A stretch of DNA of 20,996 nt from a virus. Numbering within the stretch: position 1 is the first letter of the stretch; every line of letters begins with the position of its first letter. Position numbers and translations under genes: made by a program. The notes under the pieces are model-generated. The model ran no database searches. It was not told the DNA's origin and worked only from the letters and a program-made list of their open reading frames with translations. The stretch covers positions 1 to 20,996 of the IMG/VR virus record IMGVR_UViG_3300023082_000042. One strand, 5' to 3'. Shown piece after piece: positions 1 through 5,936 of this stretch.

Positions 1-90
1 GCCCACGGCTACCCCCAGCGCTTCGTAATGCGTTGCAGCTTCGCGTGTCCGCTTGGCTGCGCTGCGCAGATCGTTACTGGAGAGGGCCAC
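1..90 (-). CDS. Start of an unidentified gene, cut by the left edge (partial)
   Basis: On the minus strand a GTG at 90 opens a frame that stays open for 30 codons to the window edge, beginning MALSSNDLRSAAKRTREAAT. It overlaps the end of the preceding gene by 17 bases, as is common in this compact operon. A GGGGA stretch lies about seven bases upstream as a possible weak ribosome binding site. The visible residues are charged and helical in character but match no family I recognise. This is only a fragment, so the start codon and even the reality of the gene are uncertain. Confidence 0.4.
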   Translation of the reverse strand, partial: MALSSNDLRSAAKRTREAATHYEALGVAVG

Positions 91-388
91 CGAAATTCCC
101 CGCAATGATGTTGGCCGCAAACATGTGCGGGTCGCGGCGGGGCTCGCCCGGGGGCCGGCACGGCACGAACGGCTCCACGCACTCCGTGCTGGGGTTGACC
201 ATGCCCAGATGCGTCTGCGTCAGAGCGAGCGCCCAGAACTCCGGTTCGTTGGTGTAGAAGAAGCGCATGCGGTGCTTGCTGAGCCGGCAGACCTCGCAAA
301 CCTCCTGGCCGTCCGGGACGAAGTGCAACACCTTGTCGGCCATGTGGGTGTTGTCCGCGATCAGCAGCGGGTGTACTTTGACGCTCAT
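74..388 (-). CDS. Hypothetical phage protein, 104 aa
   Basis: A 104-residue protein of unknown function, third gene of the leftward operon. The ATG at 388 sits one base beyond the TGA of the upstream gene and is preceded by a strong AAGGAG site, so the start is well supported. The protein begins MSVKVHPLLIADNTHMADKV. It has a Cys-x2-Cys pair near residues 31-34 (EVCEVC), a further Cys near 70 and another near 77, so metal binding is possible but not shown. No signal peptide or membrane segment is visible. Its position after a replication helicase suggests an accessory early function, which is inference from context only. Confidence 0.7.
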   Translation of the reverse strand: MSVKVHPLLIADNTHMADKVLHFVPDGQEVCEVCRLSKHRMRFFYTNEPEFWALALTQTHLGMVNPSTECVEPFVPCRPPGEPRRDPHMFAANIIAGNFGGPLQ

Positions 389-389
389 C

Positions 390-1919
390 TCATTCTCCTT
401 GGAGTTTCGCCAGGAACCGACCGAACCAGCCGCGCGTCCGGCGCCGCAGCTCGCACGAAGTCAGGATGCCGATGTTGAAGGTGGTGCGGCAGCGCTCCAT
501 GGCGCTCACCCACTGGTGGCGGGCATCGCCGTTGTCCAGCGCGCTCTGGGCCTTCTGGGTGAGGTTCAGCAGATCGTCCTCGAAGCGGTAGCGCATCGCG
601 GTCGGGGAGAGCAGCGGGAGGTTTTCCACGTCCTTCTCCCAGCACATCATCAGGTACGCGCCGGCATCGATGATGTTGCCGCCCACGCTGTGGCGGTGGT
701 AGCGGTTCACCAGGTCGTAGGCGTCGGCCTCGCGCCAGCCCTTGTAGCCCAGCTCGCCCTTGGCCCGCATGCGCGCTTTGATCGCCGCTGCGAAGCGGTC
801 CACGCTGGCGGAGTCCTGTTGGACTTCCAGCTCACCGTGTCGGTAGCTGCGCGTGGCCGGCTGGGCGCGGCGGGCATCGTCGGTCACTTGACGCAGGTGC
901 TCCAAGTCCTTCTCATCCGTGAACGGGAACATGCCGATGCTCGCCAGCTGGTCTGGAGAGAGCTGTTCAACGATCCACTGAAGGCGCGCGGTGTCTTCGA
1001 TCTCACTGCGCGGATCGTAGGCAATCACGACTGCTGCGCACGGACCTTCGTGGCCCTTGGCGCGCGTGCAGCTCCAGCCGATGGGTGTCTTGCTGACGCC
1101 GCACTGCCCCGGCTCTGGGCCGTACTCCCGATCCAGCTTGATGGCTCGCTGGTTGTAGTCGAAGTGGTTGCGCTCGCCAACATCGTTGAGGGTGCCGTCC
1201 TCCGGCTCGGCCATGGTGAGGGTGCTGGTGGCGCGGTCTTCAGGCCCAGTCTGCTCCTCCACGCCGGTGAAGACATACGTCAAGGCGTCGGCCGGACCCT
1301 CGCCAAAGTTCATGAGCCAGCTGTTGCGGCCTTCGTGCGTGCGGGGGAGCTGACGGATGAGACCCTCAGCCCACTTGACGCGGTCGTGGCCGCTCTGGAC
1401 TTCGGCCGGAGTCAGCCCGATCACCGGCATGCTCGACTGGTGAGCCTCCACGCACGTCTCCATTAGCTGCGCCAGCGCCTGGGTGTTCCACTCCAAGCCT
1501 GCGGTCGGCTTCGTCTCCTCGCCGCAGTGAGGGCACTTCGTGTCCTCGATCACGTTGATGTAGCAGCCCTCCAGCGCTTCAGCGAAGATGCCGGCCTCAT
1601 ACTCAGTCGGCTTCTCGAAGGGGCGCATGGTCACGAGGTTGTCCACGTTGTAGCCCTTGGCGCGGAGCCAGGCCAACTGGATCATCCAGCCTTCACTGGC
1701 GAGCGCTGCGGCGAACTGAACGCGCAGACGCTGCCCGTTGGGGATAGCCTCATCCAAGGCGGAGGTCGCCAGGTCCATCGCGGACCCGCCCACGGCGTAG
1801 TCGATCACCCCGTCAAGCGGGGTTGCGTTCATCGTCGGCTTCTCGCGCTGGTTGAGGACCATCTGCGCCGTGAGGTGCTTGAGGTTCGCCAGTTTCAGGT
1901 CTTGTTTCGTGTCGGTCAT
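390..1919 (-). CDS. Composite phage protein of unknown function, 509 aa, with cysteine clusters
   Basis: Second gene of the leftward operon, 29 bases after the helicase gene. I chose ATG at 1919 because TTGGAG lies eight bases upstream; a TTG at 1952 overlapping the helicase stop would add 11 residues. The protein looks assembled from modules: an N-terminal mostly helical part; a CPHC knuckle at 129-132; a second cysteine cluster at C273, C284 and C294 (CTRAKGHEGPC, a pattern I recall from other phage proteins); a helical module at about 373-430 containing GWREADAYDLVNRYHRH and DAGAYLMMCWEKD, resembling a short block I recall from many phage hypotheticals; and a basic C-terminus. No catalytic motif is evident. 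Zinc binding and a role with the replication helicase are inference. Confidence 0.75.
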   Translation of the reverse strand: MTDTKQDLKLANLKHLTAQMVLNQREKPTMNATPLDGVIDYAVGGSAMDLATSALDEAIPNGQRLRVQFAAALASEGWMIQLAWLRAKGYNVDNLVTMRPFEKPTEYEAGIFAEALEGCYINVIEDTKCPHCGEETKPTAGLEWNTQALAQLMETCVEAHQSSMPVIGLTPAEVQSGHDRVKWAEGLIRQLPRTHEGRNSWLMNFGEGPADALTYVFTGVEEQTGPEDRATSTLTMAEPEDGTLNDVGERNHFDYNQRAIKLDREYGPEPGQCGVSKTPIGWSCTRAKGHEGPCAAVVIAYDPRSEIEDTARLQWIVEQLSPDQLASIGMFPFTDEKDLEHLRQVTDDARRAQPATRSYRHGELEVQQDSASVDRFAAAIKARMRAKGELGYKGWREADAYDLVNRYHRHSVGGNIIDAGAYLMMCWEKDVENLPLLSPTAMRYRFEDDLLNLTQKAQSALDNGDARHQWVSAMERCRTTFNIGILTSCELRRRTRGWFGRFLAKLQGE

Positions 1920-1948
1920 TGTCGGTGCTCCAAGTGTTACGCCTGATG

Positions 1949-4048
1949 TCAAAACTTCTTACCTACAGGCTTGGCGGTAAGGTCGGGGTGATGCTCGATG
2001 TAGTGGTCACAAGCCTCTTTCCAGGCGCAGTGGTCCCACTTGTCGGTGTTGCGCACGGAGTACGCGGTGATCTGTTTGCCGTCTGGCATACGCAGCTTGT
2101 TGCCGGTCGCTGGTGACGAGAATCCGGCGCGCTTCAGCTCCCGCGCGAGTGCGTTGGCTGAGGCTCGCTTGTCGCCGTGCGGATCGAACAGCATGTGGAG
2201 CTCAGCGATGCTGAAGATGTCGCCCTTCATCTTGCCCTTGGCCAGAATCTGGTCGGTGTTCGTCTTCAGCTCGTGGACCCAAGCGCCCAGCTCGCTCTTG
2301 CCCAGCTCGATCATCTGCTGCTTGCCGACCGTGGAGGGGGCCGGGGCGTGCGGGTCGAAGCCCGTCATGTCGATGTGGAGGAGGTGGTGCCACAGTGCGG
2401 CCGTCCCGCTCGCGCTCTTCATCCAGTCCACGTACCAGCCGGTGTTCTTGAGCTTGCCGGCGCGGACCTCGTGGACAAAGAACCGCCTGTCCTCATCGTC
2501 CATGAACAGGGCGTCCGGGTCGTTGGACGTGTAGTAGTAGTTGATACAATCCTCAATCACGTAGCTGGGGATGTACTTGGGGTTCATCCGCATCGAGTAC
2601 TGAGTGATCATCGTCATCAGCTTCCGCATGAACTTGCGGTCGCCTCGCGCCGTGATGTCGTCGGCCAGCACGAACTGCTGATTCTCCGCCCACTCAAAGC
2701 GCGCGTCCTCCAGGTCCGCGTCCTTCAGCTCCGTGGAGTGCTTGTTGCCGTAGATGCGCCGCAGCATAGCGCCCATCAGCGTCTTCCCGGAGCCGTGGAC
2801 CGGCCCCCAGATCGCACACGCCACGTGCATCTTGCCGCCTGGGTTCTGTAGCGGCCAAGCGGCCCACTGCTCGAAGTACCTGCGCGCGGCGTGGTCGTCG
2901 GCAAAGATGTGGTCCAGCAGGCTCACCCACGGGTCAATGTTGCCCTCCTCCGGCTCCGGGACTCCCCAGCCTGTCCAGCTGTTGAGCTTGCCCAGCTCCG
3001 TGATACGGTCCTGGCCGGGAGCGAACGACACGCCGGGGACTTCCGCCCGGTGCTCCCACTCCAGCCACGCCTTGGCCGCTGAGACCTTGGTGAGCGTCTC
3101 GTTGCCCTTCTTGTCCACGCGCTTCTCGAAGTAGTGGAGGTTGCTGAAGGCGTGCTCCTTGAACGCGGACGGCGCCATGCGCATGCGTGTGGAGTGATCC
3201 CAGATCAGGCCGGGGTCGCGCACGTACAACACGCGCTCATTTAGCTTGTGGAGAGCTGCGCTTGCGTCGTACTCGAAGGCAGTGTCCAGCACCTGCGAGC
3301 GGAGGGAGTCCACGCCGTGAGCCACGATGTAGTCGTCCAGCCCGACCTTGGGCGCCAAGGACTCCTCGCCCTCCTCGCTGGCGCTGTGGTCCGGTACGGG
3401 GATGCGGCAGATGAAGACCACCGCGCCCTTCTCCACAAGGCGTTGAGCAAGCCGGGACTCTGCATTCACCACGTCCGGGTTCGTCGCGCCGTCGCTGTCG
3501 TAACAGATGAAGACGGTGCGCCCCTCCCAGTCGAAGTCTGCGAAGCCCTTCACGATTGCCTCGCCTCTGGGCTTGCTCTGGAACGACCAGACACCGCCCA
3601 GGCCGATAGTCGGGATGCCGTGCTTGGTGGCGCACGCCGCCTTCAGCTCGCCTTCCGTGATGAGCACCGGCACCTCCGGGTCGGCCGCGATGCCTTCCCA
3701 CTTCACCAGTGGCGGCAGGTACAGCTCCACGGTGGAGTCCTTGGGCTGCGCGTACCTGAGCGCCTTCACCTTCGCCGCCGCTTGGAAGCCCTTGCGGGTG
3801 TCCTCCATGTAGCGGAAACGGAAGAACCTGAGCGGCTTGCCCTTCAGGTCGAAGTATGGAATGAGAAACCCCGCCTTGGTGGCGGGGAGTTTGAGTGCCT
3901 TGGCCTCTTCAGCCGTGTAGGGTCTGGTCTGTAACGCCTTGGCGTCCTTCAGGTCCAGCGCACTGCCTTCTAACTTGCGGATCATCGCCTCACGCACTTG
4001 CGCGGACGTCATGGGGGTCTTTGTCTTCGATGTCGGGGCCGTGGCCAT
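1949..4048 (-). CDS. Phage DNA primase-helicase (Toprim-like DUF3854 plus D5/DUF5906-type helicase), 699 aa
   Basis: Probably the phage replicative helicase, possibly with primase activity, acting at the replication fork in the cytoplasm. An N-terminal Toprim-like part shows VLITEGELKAA at about 128-138 (acidic residue E132) and ICYDSD at 181-186, the two conserved blocks expected of a DUF3854/Toprim domain. The C-terminal superfamily 3-like ATPase has Walker A GPVHGSGKT at 415-423, Walker B FVLADDI at 459-465 and the segment TSNDPDALFMDDEDRRFF at about 507-524, typical of the D5/DUF5906 group. ATG at 4048 has ATGGAG upstream. It is the first gene of the leftward operon, divergent from the virion genes across a 1 kb repeat-rich gap. 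Primase activity is a family inference; the helicase call is firm. Confidence 0.9.
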   Translation of the reverse strand: MATAPTSKTKTPMTSAQVREAMIRKLEGSALDLKDAKALQTRPYTAEEAKALKLPATKAGFLIPYFDLKGKPLRFFRFRYMEDTRKGFQAAAKVKALRYAQPKDSTVELYLPPLVKWEGIAADPEVPVLITEGELKAACATKHGIPTIGLGGVWSFQSKPRGEAIVKGFADFDWEGRTVFICYDSDGATNPDVVNAESRLAQRLVEKGAVVFICRIPVPDHSASEEGEESLAPKVGLDDYIVAHGVDSLRSQVLDTAFEYDASAALHKLNERVLYVRDPGLIWDHSTRMRMAPSAFKEHAFSNLHYFEKRVDKKGNETLTKVSAAKAWLEWEHRAEVPGVSFAPGQDRITELGKLNSWTGWGVPEPEEGNIDPWVSLLDHIFADDHAARRYFEQWAAWPLQNPGGKMHVACAIWGPVHGSGKTLMGAMLRRIYGNKHSTELKDADLEDARFEWAENQQFVLADDITARGDRKFMRKLMTMITQYSMRMNPKYIPSYVIEDCINYYYTSNDPDALFMDDEDRRFFVHEVRAGKLKNTGWYVDWMKSASGTAALWHHLLHIDMTGFDPHAPAPSTVGKQQMIELGKSELGAWVHELKTNTDQILAKGKMKGDIFSIAELHMLFDPHGDKRASANALARELKRAGFSSPATGNKLRMPDGKQITAYSVRNTDKWDHCAWKEACDHYIEHHPDLTAKPVGKKF

Positions 4049-4217
4049 TGTCGCTCCATAGATGTGTACGAGTCATCTGGCGTTACGCACCAGCTTGACA
4101 AGGTCGCTAACCCCGGGCTGCAGGCAGAGTGGTGTGATGGAGCCGACAAGCAAACCACGACCACCTCGCCCGCCGTAACTCAGGTGCCTGAAGCCCGGGG
4201 CGCGACGCGGACCGAAC

Positions 4218-4246
4218 TATATACGACCGCTTTTGTGTTGCTTTAA
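4218..4246 (-). promoter_or_regulatory. Possible promoter for the leftward replication operon
   Basis: Read on the minus strand, TTAAAG (complement of 4241-4246) is followed after 17 bases by TATATA (4218-4223). The -35 box matches the sigma70 consensus at three of six positions and the -10 box at four of six. The site would give a leader of about 160 bases before the helicase start at 4048. It is the best AT-rich candidate close to that gene but weak on its own. Confidence 0.25.
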
Positions 4247-4488
4247 GGTGTCAGCCGCCTTCGCCGGCAGTCAACGGCCGCTCTTGATACTACACCTTTG
4301 ATTGCGTAGCATCGAGGGACCGGAAAATTTGAGACCACTCAACGGTTGCGCCACGGTGTACGCCGTTGTACAGATTGACCGCCACCCGCTCGCCCCGTGT
4401 CTGGGCTTGCTGAGCGATGTCGGCCCGCCCCGTTCCTGAGCCTTCTGCGTCTCTGGGCTCCTTCGTGTCTTCGGTGCTGAGAAATGGC

Positions 4489-4792
4489 GGGAACTGCTAC
4501 AAGTGTATGCTGTAGTGGCGGGTGACTTTCTCTCAACGATCTGCTGAGAGTTAAGAAAAGTGAGCTCTCAAAGGAGAACTGAGGAGCTGTCTAGAACTGA
4601 ATTTGACGTTGAGAATCGTGGCCCGACTGGCCTTCCGGCAGGGTCAGTTCTCGGTTCTTCTAGTTCTTCACGCTCGCGCACCTTTCTCCCCACTATCTAT
4701 TACTAACTTTTCTTCCCTAAACAAAGGGGAAAAGAGGAACTAAAGAACTGAGTGCGGAGAGCGTGTACCCGCCACAGTTTACAGCAGTTCCC
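4489..4792. repeat. Imperfect inverted repeat with arms about 35 and 26 bases
   Basis: The left arm (4489-4523) contains GGGAACTGCT at 4489-4498, GCTGTA at 4509-4514 and GTGGCGGGT at 4515-4523. The right arm (4767-4792) read on the minus strand gives GGGAACTGCT, then GTA, AACT and GTGGCGGGT. The arms therefore share the same blocks in the same order with different internal spacing, and are about 240 bases apart. The -35 box of the rightward promoter candidate lies inside the right arm. Confidence 0.6.
4530..4550. repeat. Short inverted repeat CTCTCA-N9-TGAGAG
   Basis: CTCTCA at 4530-4535 is the reverse complement of TGAGAG at 4545-4550, with nine bases between. The left half extended, CTCTCAACG (4530-4538), is also the reverse complement of CGTTGAGAG at 4923-4931, and CGTTGAGA recurs at about 4607-4614. 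CTCAACG is also at 4338-4344. It could be an operator half-site pair; no T-run follows it, so it is not a terminator. Confidence 0.4.
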
Positions 4793-4956
4793 CATTTTTA
4801 AATAATGAAGAACTCCTTGGTATTTATCGAGAACTAAGCCCCATCGCTCATATGAGCACTTTTGCTGTACCTTGCCGGAGGTGTGACGGGGCCACGATCC
4901 TGAGCAATTCTTGATTTCCCGGCGTTGAGAGCGTTTTTCACCGAATGGAGAACTAA
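4573..4956. repeat. Array of AGAACT-type sites in both orientations
   Basis: Exact AGAACT occurs on the plus strand at 4575, 4593, 4744, 4809, 4830 and 4949, and as AGTTCT (minus strand) at 4646 and 4662. Near matches are GGAACT at 4736 and 4490 and AGTTCC at 4786. Six of the eight exact copies are followed by purine-A, giving a consensus close to AGAACTRA. By simple one-in-4096 arithmetic only about 0.2 copies would be expected in this length. The sites are irregularly spaced, so they look more like binding sites for a phage regulator or replication initiator than strict iterons. Confidence 0.7.
4778..4806 (+). promoter_or_regulatory. Sigma70-like promoter pointing toward the virion genes
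   Basis: TTTACA at 4778-4783 matches the -35 consensus at five of six positions. After exactly 17 bases, AATAAT at 4801-4806 matches the -10 consensus at five of six. Transcription would start near 4813 and run about 290 bases before the first gene of the packaging operon. AGTTCC (4786) lies in the spacer and AGAACT (4809) over the predicted start, so a protein bound to the repeat array could control it. Confidence 0.45.
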
Positions 4957-5101
4957 CCTTATCCAAACGTAACTCAGCCTAGAACACGCAGAAGCTGAGC
5001 GCCTGTACCCTTCGCTGCTGTCGCCAATTTCACCTGCCAGGACGCTCAGTTTGCTTGGTCGCTGCGTGGCTCAGGAGCCAGCCGATAGAATCGCGCGCAC
5101 T

Positions 5102-5533
5102 ATGGCAAGCAAACCTCCCTCCAGGTCAGCCCTTCCGCGCGCTCCACGCAGCTCGCTGAAGGCCACGGACGTTCCTGGCGTCTACAAGAACCGCGCCGGC
5201 CTGACGGTCGATGAGAACGGCGTGGCCCTCAGCTTCAAGTCGATCAAGCAGAAGGACGATGCCCGCTTCACTGAGGTGCTGGGCAAGTCCGCTGACACGC
5301 CGCTGGACATCCTCGAAGGTGTCGCCCGTGATCCTCGCTATCCGATGCACGTGCGGATGGATGCCGCCAACAAGGCTGCGCCGTATCGCCACGCCAAGCG
5401 GGTCGCCATCCAGGGCGTCGATGGTGCGCCACCTATCAACATGGGCCTCGAAGGCTTGCCCAAGGCGAAGCTCGATGAGTACGAAGCCTTGCTGAAGCAG
5501 GCTCTGGCCGTCGCCAGCGGGGTTGCTAAGTGA
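5102..5533 (+). CDS. Putative terminase small subunit, 143 aa
   Basis: First gene of the rightward operon. A small terminase would recognise viral DNA and hand it to the large subunit for packaging. The protein begins MASKPPSRSALPRAPRSSLK and has a basic, Pro/Ser-rich N-terminus. A central segment (DTPLDILEGVARDP followed by VRMDAANKAAPYRH) resembles the short helical block seen in many phage small-terminase or pre-terminase proteins. I used ATG at 5102 although no good ribosome binding site precedes it; an in-frame TTG at 5051 with AGGA eight bases upstream would add 17 residues. The call rests mainly on size and position three genes before the large terminase, so it is moderate. Confidence 0.55.
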   Translation: MASKPPSRSALPRAPRSSLKATDVPGVYKNRAGLTVDENGVALSFKSIKQKDDARFTEVLGKSADTPLDILEGVARDPRYPMHVRMDAANKAAPYRHAKRVAIQGVDGAPPINMGLEGLPKAKLDEYEALLKQALAVASGVAK

Positions 5534-5739
5534 GGACGCGCCTGGAGGTCGGGGTTGACCCCGTGGAAGTGCTGCGTCAGTTCGATGTCTACTTGGACGG
5601 CGTGCTACAGACCAAGTGTCTCGTGGCAGACGTGAAGGCCGGGTTTGTCCGACGCTACGTGCGCACCGGCATCCCGGCCTCTTGGCGTCCTCCCCGCGTG
5701 GAGTACGTGCGTGGTGTCGTGGAGATCAAGCCCAAATGA
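5530..5739 (+). CDS. Hypothetical small phage protein, 69 aa
   Basis: Starts at a GTG that overlaps the TGA of the upstream gene (GTGA), so translation is probably coupled. The 69 residues include FDVYLDGVLQTKCLVADVKA and VEYVRGVVEIKPK, alternating polar and hydrophobic residues that suggest a small beta-rich fold. I recognise no family. The stop overlaps the next ATG, placing it firmly in the packaging operon. The residues and coupling favour a real gene; function is unknown. Confidence 0.65.
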   Translation: MRTRLEVGVDPVEVLRQFDVYLDGVLQTKCLVADVKAGFVRRYVRTGIPASWRPPRVEYVRGVVEIKPK

Positions 5740-5936
5740 GCGCAGCACCATTCGACCGTGGCCGCGCAGCACGCCGTAAGGGCTTGCCCAAGAGCGCTTC
5801 GCCATACAAGCACCCAGATCGCCAGACAGGCAGCGCCTTCGACTGGGAGCGACGCGCCTCTGAGTGGGACGAAGGCTGGCACTCTGAGCTTCCACGCAAG
5901 ATGGATGAGCAAGAGCGCAAGGGAGCGATGACATGA
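5736..5936 (+). CDS. Rmf/CrpP-like small protein, 66 aa
   Basis: ATG at 5736 overlaps the preceding TGA, and the TGA of this gene overlaps the ATG of the large terminase, so all three are tightly coupled. The sequence pattern GRAARRKGLPKSASPY near residues 9-24 followed by an aromatic-rich helix ending WDEGWHSE near 44-51 resembles ribosome modulation factor (Rmf) and the related short phage and plasmid proteins grouped with CrpP: a basic helix, an S/NPY turn, then a helix with W-x2-GW. Rmf binds and dimerises ribosomes in resting cells; whether this phage protein touches ribosomes is unknown. The resemblance is by eye only and short, so the family call is tentative while the gene itself is likely real. 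Confidence 0.6.
   Translation: MSAAPFDRGRAARRKGLPKSASPYKHPDRQTGSAFDWERRASEWDEGWHSELPRKMDEQERKGAMT

Larger units (their letters stand above)
4049..5101. other. Divergent intergenic control region, about 1.05 kb, no convincing gene
   Basis: This is the only long stretch without a supported gene. Genes run leftward from 4048 and rightward from 5102, so it must hold at least the promoters of two operons. The part from about 4550 to 4980 is clearly richer in A and T than the flanking genes. It carries an array of AGAACT sites, an imperfect inverted repeat, repeats of CGTTGAG, and a good sigma70-like promoter. Open frames here lack a ribosome binding site and look unlike protein. A replication origin, operator region or packaging site are all possible; the nearby helicase and terminase genes fit any of them. 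Confidence 0.7.

Noticed and set aside
267-1466. A 399-codon plus-strand open frame opposite the 509-residue gene
   Set aside because: No ribosome binding site, a composition of His, Ala, Val and Arg typical of an antisense shadow, and the minus-strand gene has better starts, spacing and structure.
4711-4735. Hairpin TTCCC/GGGAA as a terminator in the intergenic region
   Set aside because: The perfect stem is only five bases and neither strand has a T-run directly after it.
4703-4966. An 87-codon minus-strand open frame in the intergenic region
   Set aside because: TTG start, no ribosome binding site, no family likeness, and it overlaps the repeat array and the promoter candidate. It is more likely chance in AT-richer DNA.
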